64,000 nt of DNA from Raphanus sativus (lineage: Eukaryota > Streptophyta > Magnoliopsida > Brassicales > Brassicaceae). The notes under the pieces were generated by a model, which saw only the letters and a program-made list of their open reading frames with translations, did no database searches and was not told where the DNA came from. The stretch spans positions 24,775,043 through 24,839,042 of the forward strand of contig NC_079516.1 in NCBI RefSeq assembly GCF_000801105.2, in the 5' to 3' direction. Made by a program: the position numbers and the translations under genes. Of this stretch, positions 23,970 to 34,709 are shown in pieces (the stretch's first letter is position 1; each line of letters starts with the position of its first letter).

Positions 23970-24150
23970 AAGAAAATACTAATGGCATGTGGGCTGACAC
24001 ACAAAACACAAAGAGCCTATCGAAAACCTAGTTTTAAAAACTCCATGAGAAGCAATTTCTCAAAGTTATGCATATAACGCCACATGTTGTAATTTTCCCC
24101 TCCATCCATGATGACATGGCGCAAGGAAAAGAGAGAAAAGTCTGTTTTAT

Positions 24151-24260
<110 letters not shown>

Positions 24261-24320
24261 CTCTTACCTTATTAGAAAGTTAGAACCAATTATTTTCTCT
24301 CGCGTGGTAAACTTTTAAAA

Positions 24321-24587
24321 TATTCTCTCTGTTTCAATATTGATTTCATTTCAGTATAAATGATGTTTTAGGTGATTGTTGTTATTTTACAATAGATGAT
24401 GTTGTCAGATATCTAGGCAACTTTAATTTTATCAAAAATATGTAGACAATTATTTATTATTATTTTTGTTTATAATTAAAAAAATTAGTTTAAATTATAT
24501 TTTAATGATTTATTTTAGAAAATAAATAAATTTCTTAATATATGTGTAAAGAGCCAAAACTTCATCCATTATGAAACAAAAGAAGTA
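24321..24587. mobile_element. Degenerate Stowaway-type MITE
   Basis: The left end TATTCTCTCTGTTTCA and right end TGAAACAAAAGAAGTA are inverted and match, with mutations, the CTCCCTCCGTTTCATAAT ends of the intact copy at 52860-53107. The interior shares ATGATGTTTTA and AAACTTCATC words. Confidence 0.6.
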
Positions 24588-24849
24588 TGATACTGTATTT
24601 GACTAGTAAATAATTTATTTAAGTTATGATATGGTTGGTGTTTGCTATTGGAACATATACAAGTTAAGTGTAAGAGAGAGAGTTGGTGGGATTTGAATCT
24701 TGATAGAATTAGTTGATTAAAAAGTTAATAGATTTGTTAAATTTGCATATTTCATTTATACAAGTTGGCACTTACTAAAGCTATTATTGGTTTTAAGAAT
24801 ATTTAGATCTTCAAAGATCAACCATTTATGTTCTTCTTGAGTGTTTAGA

Positions 24850-25480
24850 TGAGTGGATATAGAAAAGGGTATTGACTATATATCACCGTTGACAACCCCC
24901 TGCCAATACTTAGGTTGCATTCAATTCGATGGAGATGATGCAATGATTTTAGATGGTGACTGTATGCATTTTCAGGGTCTTGCCCATATCATCAATTTAG
25001 TTGTTAATGATGGTTTACACGCGATGAGTAACAGTGTTGTTGCAATTGGTAACACGGTTCAGTACGTGAGATCTTCTATAAAGAGAGTGAAATAGTTTGA
25101 ACTTCGTGATGAGTCAGAAAACAGGAAAACAACAATTCTGTATTTGGATCATAAAACTAGATGGAAGTCAACATATATTATGACATCAAAAACTCTTAAA
25201 TTCAGTTAGCGTACTATAAGATGGAAGCTGAAGATTAGGGCCGGCTCAAGGTATCTGTGGGCTATTGGGCAAAAAAAATATTTAATATCTTTTATATGTA
25301 TTTTTGGACACTTAATTTTTTTGGATCCTTATCCTTAACAATTTTTAAAAAATTAGACCCCCTTTTAATATTATTTTTGTCAAAAAATGTTTGGGCCCCA
25401 GGACCCACGCTCCTCTGCCCCATACCTTAAGCCGGCCCTGCTGAAAATAAGCTTTATAATAACTATTTTCAAAAACAGTT
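24850..25480 (+). pseudogene. hAT transposase remnant, interrupted by a MITE
   Basis: Readable text AHIINLVVNDGLHAMSNSV, then TVQYVRSSIKRVK, a stop, then LDHKTRWKSTYIMTSKTLKF, matching the hAT catalytic-core phrases CAAHILNLIV and TRWNSTYLML. The conserved TRW-S motif is kept. An in-frame stop at 25093 and lack of the N-terminal BED finger and C-terminal dimerisation region show decay. The sequence continues after the MITE at 25441. Confidence 0.7.
25236..25440. mobile_element. hAT-type MITE, 205 bp
   Basis: The terminal inverted repeats read TAGGGCCGGCTCAAGGTAT on the left and CAGGGCCGGCTTAAGGTAT (reverse strand) on the right. The 8-bp target duplication is CTGAAGAT (25228-25235) and CTGAAAAT (25441-25448), one mismatch. 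The 8-bp duplication and AGGG-type ends place it in the hAT superfamily. Confidence 0.9.
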
Positions 25481-26165
25481 CATGAGAAAGTATTGAACCT
25501 TGAAGTACAACTGATTAGAATTGTTATTTTGGAAGTGTATCACTGTGTACAGGTAAAAATGTAAGCATTCTTTGGATTAAGCATCATCCTTAAAAATGTT
25601 ACTTCTAGAAATATCTTAAATCTATTCATATGGTATATACCTTTTAGGATTAGAAAATTTATTTTTTCTAAGATAAGGATGTTTTTCTAAATAGAAAAGA
25701 AATCAAATTTATAAATACAGGTTTAAAAATTTGTGAATTTAATTATTTACATAATCAATATACAAACCCTAAATAAGTATTTTTCTCAAATACTCTTGTT
25801 TTTAAGGGTTTTTGGCTTTTTCAAGTTAGTGCGCGTCTGTTTGTAAGTGGAATAGAGTTCAAAAAAAAAAAGACAAACCAAACTTAAAGAAATATATTGC
25901 AAACCAGTAAATGGAAAATAACTATTTAGCAATACATCCTGTGTTAAAACTTTGAACTTGTCACTTAGAAAGAAAGAGTAGCTATCTATAGTGTGGTTAC
26001 CATTATATAGATATATTGTTATAGATATTTGTATTCATCAAATGAATAGTCAGCTTATTTTTTAAAAGATTGGCTTAGGATACAATTACAGTTGCAATAC
26101 TACTTACCAAAAAATAAAATACTGTAAAATACAGTTGAGTCATATTTTAGAGAGCAAGAAAATAT
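25481..26165. other. AT-rich DNA, no gene seen
   Basis: No protein or RNA signal recognised between the hAT relic and the LINE. Confidence 0.6.
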
Positions 26166-26169
26166 GAAA

Positions 26170-28126
26170 GTAGTCAGGAAATATGGGTAGGCATCTGGAC
26201 AATGCATAAACTTTGACAAATTTTCTCTGTTCTTTGGAAAGAGGATACCAGCAAGTGATCGTCAACATATTAAAGATATACTGAGCATACAAAATGAAGG
26301 TGGAATGGGATCCTACTTAGGAATACAAGAAGATATCAGTGGGTCAAAATGTAAGTTATTTGCATTCCTTAAGGAGAAGTTATTACACAGAGTGAATGGA
26401 TGGACTGGCAGATGGTTATCCAAGGGTGGAAAGGAAGTGTTAATCAAGTCTATCCTTCTTGCTCTACCGACGTATGTGATGTCTAGCTTCTTACTCCCTC
26501 TAGAAATTTGTGAGAACCTCGCTAGTGCCATTGCACAATTCTGGTGGAGTTCGAATCCGCCAAAGAAAGGCATACACTGGGCTACATGGGATAAGATGTG
26601 CAAACCTAGGGAAGAATGGGGCATTGGATTTTGCATGATCCATGAGTTCAATCTGGCTCTTCTAGCTAAACAGTTGTGGCGGCTTGTTCAGTTCCCAGAC
26701 TCACTAGTGGCAAGGGTACTAAGAGGCAGATATTATAGGTTGAGTTCGCCTTTGCGAAATTGCTCTGTAGATTCCCCATCCCATGTGTGGACTAGTATCA
26801 TCGCAGCAAGAAAGCTACTGTTGTTGGGGTCAGGAACAAAGTACATTCAGGGTATGAGATTAAAGTATGGCAAGATCCATGGATCCCATCAGTGCCAGCA
26901 CGACCGGCTCGTGCTAATGCCCCAGTGGTACACCCTGGAATGACAGTTAGTAGCCTCATTAATTTCCAGACGAAAGAGTGGGATCTTCAAATGCTTGAAC
27001 AATATGTTCATCATGAGGACATACCAAGTATTCAGAGTATGGCCATAAGCCCAACTCACCGACCAGACACGTTTTGCTGGAACTATACCAAAAATGGGCA
27101 ATACACAGTAAAATCTGGATATTGGGTAGCTACAAACATTATGAAGGAAGAAGAAGAAAGACAAGTTCTGAAACCCAGTATTACTAAACTCCAAGCCTTT
27201 GCTTGGAAGGTGAGTGCTCCACAAAAGATTCGCCATCTTTTATGGCAACTAATCACATGACAGGTAGCGGTAATAAGAAATCTAGTACGAAGAAACATGA
27301 GATGTGACAACTACTGTCCAAGATGTGGAGAGCCAGAAGAGACTGCTACCCATGCAATCTTTGAATGCCCACCAGTTCTTCAAACATGGGCACTGTCATC
27401 AACACCATCCAGCCCTCAGATTTTTCCTTCTACAAGCATATACAATAATATGGATTATTTGTTTTGGAGGAAAAATAGCATATTGGAACTAGAAGATGAT
27501 AGGGATTCATATCCATGGATTATCTGGTATATATGGAAAGCTCGTAATGATAAGTTATTCAGGGGAATAGACAGGGATACGGGTGAGCTAGTTAGGCATG
27601 CAGAGAGCGAATGCCAAGATTGGCATAATGCTAAGGAGAATATGAATACGCTTCAAGTTATTCAAGAACCTCAAGTCCTAAGCTTGGGTGATATATGCAT
27701 GATAGATGGTTTGGAAAGATAGCAGGGAGAAGATCCAGTTGATGGGGACAAGGAACTTGAGGAGAAGGGAATCAGCTCTACACTCGGAATTGGAAAGCTT
27801 TGAAATGGGCGATAAAAACAATGCTGCAACATTATGATTGTCAGAGATTTGGAATAGACTGTAAAGACCTGATTGCGATGCTAATGGAACCGCAAGCTTG
27901 GCCAAGCTTCTCAACTGAATTGGAGATGATTAAAACGATCAAGATGTGCTATTCGGACTTCAAGATCTGCTACGTACCAAGAACTGAAAATGTCATAGCT
28001 GATTCATTAGCTAGAACTGCTCGTACTTTTCATCGATCGTTATGCTACTTGGTTGTTCTATTCCGGTCTGGTTATCCAGATCACTTCAAGTTTGAGTAAT
28101 AGAATAACCTTTTGATGCCAAAAAAA
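26170..28126 (+). pseudogene. 5'-truncated LINE (L1-type) ORF2 remnant
   Basis: In order: the end of a reverse transcriptase (INFDKFSLFFGKRIP, then SYLGIQED), the typical plant LINE linker (KGGKEVLIKSILLALPTYVM, FWWSS, WGIGFCMIHEFNLALLAKQL), a zf-RVT knuckle (CPRCGEPEETATHAIFECPP), and an RNase H tail (VPRTENVIADSLARTARTF). The text changes frame near 26870, meets stops at 27258 and 27720 and resumes at 27800, so it is dead. The YADD polymerase core lies upstream of the preserved part. It ends in TTTTGATGCC plus seven A at 28120-28126, the LINE tail. Confidence 0.88.
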
Positions 28127-28128
28127 GA

Positions 28129-28174
28129 GCAAGAAGATAACAGTTTTTTTTTTTAGCAACGCAAGAAGATAACA
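28129..28174. mobile_element. Micro-insertion: 18-bp T-tract between 14-bp direct repeats
   Basis: GCAAGAAGATAACA at 28129-28142 and 28161-28174 flanks G, eleven T and AGCAAC. It lies three bases after the LINE's A-tail and is in the opposite tail orientation. Confidence 0.75.
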
Positions 28175-28379
28175 CTTATTCACCTAAATACGGACACTCA
28201 ACCATATTCACAGCATAGATAATGAAAAGCTAAGAAAGATAAACAATCATTTTATTTAGATAAATTAAATAAGTTGGGAATACACTAAACAAACGAACTC
28301 CTAAACATGACCTTTCTTTACCATCAGAAGATGTTTGAAAGCTTCACTGTCACTTACTCTGACGCCTCCAGTTTGATCT
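28175..28379. promoter_or_regulatory. 3' flank of the zinc-finger gene
   Basis: Short AT-rich spacer after the minus-strand stop, likely holding the 3' UTR. No distinct polyadenylation site could be fixed. Confidence 0.35.
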
Positions 28380-29291
28380 TCATAGATATCCACCATGAAT
28401 ATTGTTTCTTAGTTTGCGATATTTTTTTTTAATCCTTGCACGATACCTCTCATCTCTTTCTTTGTTTGTCTCATTCTTGTAGTGAGATGTCATATGTGCA
28501 GCAAATTTCTGTGAAGTGTCAAACACACCGTTGCACTTGGGACATGTATATGGACCATATTTTTTATATGTCAAACTATGTGTTCGACCATCATATTGAA
28601 CATCTTCACTTCTCCCGTCTTCATCAGAACTGTAATAATCATTAGTTGTTTCATGAGATTTGGCTGGTTTAGGGCTTTTCCTTGACGATTGACCTTCTTG
28701 GAGAACATGTAGGTCATGGTTGTGCTTTGATGACGAAGAAAACATGTCCAGATGCTGCCGATAAGGAGAGTCTTCGTGAGGAATGACATTAACAGGTTTA
28801 GGGTTCAAGATCCCACAGTTTTTATCAAGAAATGTTGGAGGATAGAGTGTAGAACGGTTCCACATATTGTTTTTGAAATCCATGTCATGTTGGACACATG
28901 CAATATCATTTTGGATATTGTAAATTTGATTGCTAGGAAAAATAGCAGAAAACCTATTTGTAATTGTTTGGGTGAAAGAGACTTGAGAATATTGAGGATT
29001 GTTTGTAATAGGAAAACAATTAGCACCCAGAACACAATCACTGTCTCTCCTCATATGATAATTCATATATGAATTGTTGAATTCAAGAGAAGATGAAGAG
29101 ACATGTGAATTTTGGTAGCAAGAAAAAGAAGGAGACGAAGAGAATAAACCTCTATCGTTCATGTGATCAGAGGTAGTGAAAATTGATCGAGCGGTACTTT
29201 TGGAATTATGATTCCTGAAGTTGGGAACAAAACCATGATAGTTTGTAGTATCATCACCATAAGTGCTGAATATGTTTGGGCTTGAAGACAT
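28380..29291 (-). CDS. GAZ: Single C2H2 zinc-finger protein, GAZ-like
   Basis: Single-exon gene of 303 residues, started at the ATG complementary to 29289-29291 ([14 protein letters not shown]). The frame is open a little further upstream but has no ATG there. The N-terminal two thirds is Ser/Asn-rich and low in structure. An acidic patch ([17 protein letters not shown]) precedes one C2H2 finger, [21 protein letters not shown] (C-X2-C-X12-H-X3-H), followed by a basic tail ([17 protein letters not shown]) that could serve nuclear import. The finger has QKFAAHM rather than the common QALGGH. Position next to PERK4 fits Arabidopsis AT2G18490 (GAZ, a gibberellin- and abscisic acid-responsive zinc finger in root ground tissue). 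Likely a nuclear transcription regulator. The family is certain; the symbol rests on order and memory. Confidence 0.8.
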   Translation of the reverse strand: MSSSPNIFSTYGDDTTNYHGFVPNFRNHNSKSTARSIFTTSDHMNDRGLFSSSPSFSCYQNSHVSSSSLEFNNSYMNYHMRRDSDCVLGANCFPITNNPQYSQVSFTQTITNRFSAIFPSNQIYNIQNDIACVQHDMDFKNNMWNRSTLYPPTFLDKNCGILNPKPVNVIPHEDSPYRQHLDMFSSSSKHNHDLHVLQEGQSSRKSPKPAKSHETTNDYYSSDEDGRSEDVQYDGRTHSLTYKKYGPYTCPKCNGVFDTSQKFAAHMTSHYKNETNKERDERYRARIKKKYRKLRNNIHGGYL

Positions 29292-29332
29292 TTTGAAAGA
29301 TAGATAGTATTTCACATCGGTTGCTTATGCAT

Positions 29333-29344
29333 CCTTTTATAAAG
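29333..29344 (-). promoter_or_regulatory. TATA box of the GAZ-like gene
   Basis: On the minus strand, CTTTATAAAAGG lies about 42 bases before the ATG. With usual spacing of about 30 bases to the start site, the leader would be only about 10-20 nt. Confidence 0.6.
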
Positions 29345-30253
29345 CCTCCATTAATAAAAATAAGATAAAAAGGTTCATAAGAAAATTTAGTTCTAAAATA
29401 TGAAAGGAAAATAATCTACTCTAAATTAATTATTTTTGAATTATATTACTTATAAGAAATATAAAAATCCCTAATTTCTTATTTAGTTTTCCAAAAATGT
29501 CTCTATTTTTATGATAATATATGGATACAGTAAAAAAGTTGATTTGTTGTAGATTCGGTAGTTAGTCCAGAAGGTAGGTGATATAAAAATCTAGATTTTC
29601 TGTGTTAACATTTTAATGTTATTTACTTTAGATGGATATACATTCGGTGGGTGATTGACGTTTCCTTATCCATCTTTACTTTTTGTGGTATATATAGTGG
29701 TGATTCTGTGAAAAAAATATAGTGGTATTTCTTTAAAATTATTTAATATATAACATATATATAATTATAATGATATAATCACCATTATATAGTCCACAAA
29801 ATATTTTTGTTCATTAAATTTTATATATGACCTAAAAGTTTGTATATTTTGTTTATAGGATAAAACGGTTAAACATATTATTAACAATCTGGTGTTTTAC
29901 ATTGTGTAAATTTATAACAATTTTATATATTTTTTATATGAGAAAATAATTAAAACATATTATTAATTTTTTGTTTGACATATTTCTTGTATAATGGTTT
30001 ATGTTCCCTAAGTAATTTAATTTATCAAAATATAATAAATATAAATCTATTATTTAACATGATGAAAAAAATTATTTAACATATTATTTACTAAATTCAA
30101 ATGAATGTGTATATATTTTTAATTTTAATTGTTATTATTTAAAATTATCTGAACTATAAAATCCAAAAATTAATTATATTCATACAATAGTAATCAAATT
30201 AGAATGAGCTAATGAATAAAATTAAAATCAAGCTGGATTTTGCTAATTTAAAT
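29345..30253. other. AT-rich upstream DNA, no gene
   Basis: Very AT-rich. Contains a micro-insertion at 29702-29716 but no gene or clear element. Confidence 0.6.
29692..29726 (+). mobile_element. Micro-insertion: A-tail between 10-bp direct repeats
   Basis: ATATAGTGGT occurs at 29692-29701 and 29717-29726 with GATTCTGTG and an A run between, here in plus orientation. Confidence 0.55.
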
Positions 30254-31011
30254 TAGGGGTGGAAAAAAAAACCGAACCGAACCAAACCAACCAAACCGCA
30301 ATCGATTCGAACCGAACCAAAGTCTATTATCAAATAGTTAGGTTTAAGATTTTCCCAACCCGAACCAACCGAACCGAAACCGACCAAAACCGAAACCGAT
30401 TAAACCGAACCAAACTAAACCGAACTCATAGCCAATGTGCTTTTTTATTATTGAATTAAACATACTAGCAATAAACAATATACTAAAATCCTAAGACTAA
30501 AATCATTGTTAACTTTATTAACTTTCTTAAAGATTTTTTTTACTTTCTATTTATTTTGGATAATTTTTTGTTTGATTGTGTTCTTATAAACCTTTTGTAA
30601 TTTATTAAGGTTTTTGTTTCAGTTTTATATTAGATTTAGTTTACATAGTTTATTTTTAAAAGACATTATGAACAATGTTTTTTTTTAATTTTCTATGTAC
30701 TATAGTTAACTTTAATTTGATTGTGCTCTTATAAATATTTTGTATTTTTTAAAGTATTTTGATTCGGTTTAAATTGGATTTAGTTAACATAATTTAGTTT
30801 TCCATAGTCGCCAACATGGTGATTTTATGAACATGCGTTTGTCTTTTAAAACCAAATCGAAATAAAATCGAACTGAATTCAAACCGAACCGAAACCGATC
30901 CAAACCGAACTAATTATGGTTTACTTTGGTTGGATAAATCATTGAACCGAATTAACCAAACCGAACTGAAGCCGAACCGAACTGATAAAATAACCGAAAC
31001 ACCCACCCCTA
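30254..31011. mobile_element. hAT-type non-autonomous element rich in CCGAAC words
   Basis: The ends are TAGGGGTGG and, inverted, CCACCCCTA, with 8-bp duplication ATTTAAAT at 30246-30253 and 31012-31019. Both subterminal regions (30280-30425 and 30850-31000) are packed with AACCGAACC/ACCGAAAC words; the middle is plain AT-rich DNA. No transposase. Open frames here are translations of the repeats. Confidence 0.85.
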
Positions 31012-31148
31012 ATTTAAATGTTAACTTAGCCCACCAAACACTAACTAGGAAAAAGAAGTTGTTAGTGATAACGTTTCGAAGAAAAAACTTCGATTCTATG
31101 ATCACCTTGGTGAGAATTTTCTGCTTCTTTCTCAACCACCAAACTTAC

Positions 31149-32654
31149 TGTAACGACCCGGATCTTAGGAGTAAGACCCATTTATTTTATTTTAATGAAA
31201 ACCCATTTCTTTTTATTTTTGTTCCATATTGGAAGTTTGAGCATCGTACCTCTCTTTCCTTCTCCTATATAATAGACTCCTCTTCTTCTCTTTATTCTCA
31301 TCAAGTCAAAGTATTTATTTGCGCGTGACAAGTTGTTGTTAAATTATTCAACAACCAGTCACTAGTCAATTTTCCGGTGAGATTTCCGGCGAGCTTCCGG
31401 CGAGATTTTTGGGCGAGCTTCCGGCGGGATTTCTGGGCGAACTTCCGGTGGGTTTTTCTAGTAAGTATGCCGCTTTCATATTTCTAGTTATAAGAATCCA
31501 TTTAGAGAAGTTTCTATTTTAGGCAGTTTCTATTTTAGGAAAGTTACTATTTTAGGAAAGTTTCTATTTCGGGAAACTTTATTCATGAGACTCTGAGCCT
31601 AAGTCGTTAATCCTCGTGTTGCAGTTGATCTCAGTTGACCATCTTCCGTTGTTCTTTCCGGCCAGTTGCTAAGGTGAGGGCTTTTCCGTTAAATCCTGAG
31701 CTAGTTTAGTACTATTATTATTGAAAGTCTAGTTTCGAAACATGATCCGTCTTTGTGAATCGAGTCTGTTTGAAAGTCTTAGTTGCTTATTATTATTTTG
31801 ATTGTTAAACTGGAAATAGGATAATAGAGGATTCAATGATTGTATGAAATGATTGATGTTAAAGACTGTTATATATAAGTATATTTGTAGTTATATAGTA
31901 GGGACTATGTGGTGAGTGCGGGGGCCCAGAGTGATTTGGGCTAGCGACGCATATGAGTACGGGGGCCCAGAGAAATCTGAGCTAGCGACGTATAGAGTGC
32001 GGGGGCACAGAGACATCTGAGCTAGCGACGCATAGTGGATGAGTACGGGGGCCCATAGACGTCTGAGCTAGCGACGTATATTGTGTGGTGCGGGGTGCAG
32101 AGACGTTTGCATATCGACGCATATTGGTGGAGTGCGGGGGTCCAGAGATGTCTGGACTATCGACGCATATTATGATATCGTATATCCATATGAGGAGAAC
32201 GCAGGGTGTGTGGACTAGCTATGTACCATCAGCGTATTATTTGTTTTGTGTGATGTGCTAGGCATCTTGTCTGTTCATGCTAAGAGCTATTCCTACATAG
32301 TCGTAGTGCTATGTGCTGAGTCTGTGGTTTGCGGGTTAGCATCCCATACCTCACTGAGTGACTCCCCTGTTGCTCATCCCTCTTTCTTTTCTCTTTCAGG
32401 TGAGCCTGACGGACATGAGTGATTGCTTTCAGATTGGTGCTTTTGGGCGTTTTCTTTATTTCTATTCCAGATATCCGGTTTTGTGCTTTACCGAGATTTT
32501 GAGATTTATTATACTATTTGGATTTAATGCTATTTATTGGATTAATGGAGATTTGAGATTATTTATGTGAAGTAATAAATGGAGATTTCAGGATTATTTC
32601 TTTATTTATTATTATTTATTATTATTATATATTTTGGAAAATCGGGGTATTACA
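31149..32654. mobile_element. Probable solo LTR of a Gypsy-type retrotransposon
   Basis: 1506 bp, starting TGTAACGACCCGGAT and ending ATCGGGGTATTACA, with a perfect 5-bp duplication CTTAC at 31144-31148 and 32655-32659. The TG...CA ends with short inverted termini, an internal TATA-like CCTATATAATAG near 31263, and no coding capacity fit an LTR left alone after recombination. A minisatellite lies inside it. A small non-autonomous element without recognisable internal structure is the alternative. Confidence 0.75.
31912..32173. repeat. Minisatellite, about six units of 40-47 bp
   Basis: Each unit carries GAGTGCGGGGGCCCAGAG, a variable spacer, GAGCTAGCGACGCATA. Units alternate GTGCGGG/GTACGGG and GCATA/GTATA, and the last two are more degenerate. 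Confidence 0.88.
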
Positions 32655-32699
32655 CTTACTTTGCCCAACCCAAGTTTTTATTTTTAAATCATTTCCTGA

Positions 32700-34200
32700 T
32701 ATGAATATCATTGAAATATTTGGAATTAGAACTTACATAAGGATTATTACTACATTTATCTTGACCAGTCCATTTTAAACATACACCTTAATTAAACAAT
32801 ATTCTTCTCTAGAGCTTGTCAATTTCAAATGTCATGGTGAATCCATTTTTAGCAAGGTTCTGAAAACAGGTGTTTCTTCATGTCATACATGTGTTTAATG
32901 TTCTACAAAGCGACTTCATATCCATATATATACATATCATCTTCAGAATTACTTTTCCACGACCTTTAATCTTGGAGACTAATGTATTCCCCATGAACAT
33001 CTGATCCTTAGTTTTGATTTTCTTATAGGTGATGAACATTGATGTATCGGTACAAACGTGGGTGTTAGATACTATATCATATATATTACTGTTCTTTAGG
33101 GTTATTGTTTTCAACCATACTGACCTCAGTCACCACTGCACAAAGGTCTTCCTCAGCGAGATTGAATTAAGCCTTCTCATCTTTGATCTTAATGCGGCAC
33201 ACATCAGACTTATGTCCAATTTTGTTGTAGTAATGACATTTCCCATTGAATTTTTCTACATTTGTCTCAATGTTTTTTTTGAAGTTTATTCCAGAAACCC
33301 TCAAGGATACATTTTTTTGGAAGGATTAGCAGAATAGTTAGCCTTTGCCTTTCCTTTGTCTTTCAACTCGGCCATGTTGATATTACGCTCTTCAATGATG
33401 AGTTTGTCAGCATTTCGATTCATGGATTTCATCTGAAGCTTCATGATGAAGTCTTCAAAACTCATTTTCTTCTTTTTGTGTTTCAGGTAGTTCTTGAATG
33501 TTAGCCACTGCTGGGGGAGGGAACTTTTCAATGAAGCAAATTGTTGTGAATGACTCGCAAATGGACATTCATTCAACATCAATTTCATGGCACAAAATCT
33601 GCAAAGCTTCAATTTGATCTATGATGGGTTTTAAATCCACTGTTTTGAAGTTAAGGAGCTTTGCAACCAAAAACTTCTGGCAGTCAGCGTTCTCACTTTT
33701 GTATTTTTTTCATGGACCTTCAGAGCTATTTCTCTGTAGGAATATCACGGTATATTCGGTACAATGGGTCAATAAGACGATGAAATCCATCCTTTGGAGA
33801 GGAAGTCAAGTTGTGCTAATATCTCAACACTCCCAAAAGTGTGAACATCATCAATCACATGAAACATAAGGGATTTGTCTTTCTTGATGAATTTTCCAGC
33901 TTCCATGTTGTGAGGAAGAAAAAATAATTCTTCTGCTATGTTTTGAAGAATTTGCCATCAAATTTGTCTGGTATCAATCCTGCAGTGACTACAGCAGATA
34001 AAGCCGGAAGATTTGGGTTTGTAACCGGAGCACTTGTGGTGGCTTCATTTGAACTCACTTGATAAATACCAATGCATGTGGTTTTATTGTCATTAGTACC
34101 TCTTACAATGTTAGTTGTTGCTGTTTCAACATTTGTTACTATTATATCCGTTTGGACTTGAGCAGCGTTGAGTGGAATCTGTTGGTGTTATCGGTATTCA
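32700..34200 (-). pseudogene. Copia gag-protease remnant
   Basis: On the minus strand, Gag text (SAVVTAGLIPDKFDGK, then LPQQWLTFKNYLKHKKKKMS, then EERNINMAELKDKGKAKA) is followed by a protease-like segment (HVCTDTSMFITYKKIKTKD, then FMGNTLVSKIKGRGKVILKM). These are the UBN2/gag and retropepsin phrases of Ty1/Copia elements. Several stops and frame changes (near 33300, 33620 and 33900) break it. No LTRs found nearby. Confidence 0.7.
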
Positions 34201-34256
34201 TCTGTCAACGAAAGCGTGAACTAGATTAGTAGACCAACAATGAATAACATATTATT

Positions 34257-34319
34257 TTTAAGAAAAATAATTGTTTTCTTTTTTTTTTTGACAAAAGGCT
34301 TTAAGAAAAATAATTGTTT
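34257..34319. mobile_element. Micro-insertion: 23-bp tail between 20-bp direct repeats
   Basis: A 20-bp word beginning TTTAAGAAAAATAATTG occurs at 34257-34276 and 34300-34319. Between them lies TC, a T run, then GACAAAAGGC (minus strand GCCTTTTGTC plus A-tail). The longest duplication among the micro-insertions. Confidence 0.8.
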
Positions 34320-34709
34320 AAATCGATATAATTTATGTGTTTGTTAGAAGATAACTAAAAAGCGTTTCCAATCGCCAAATATTATAAATAGAAGCTTGAA
34401 CACATTTTACAAAACAAATTCAAAAACTTACGAAGAAACCATTTATGTAGGCTTTTATATTGTTTCACAAACTCGCTTATGAAAGCCTTTCTGAAAACTA
34501 ATGATTATAACGTTTAAGGAACTTTCAGAAACGTTTCACAAAAGTTCTTAAAGTAAATCGTAAAAACCATTTCTATATATAAAATGTTAAAAAAATCCTT
34601 GAAGAAATAGTTTTATACAAACGTTTTGAAATTCAAACCTATTTAAGCTTAGGGACAAAGCTATTAAAAAGTCAAGACTGTAGGAGACGGATAGCCGGAT
34701 TGATATAAA

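Noticed and set aside
31912..32173. CRISPR-like spaced repeats
   Set aside because: Plant nuclear DNA; the units are a degenerate tandem minisatellite with non-unique spacers.
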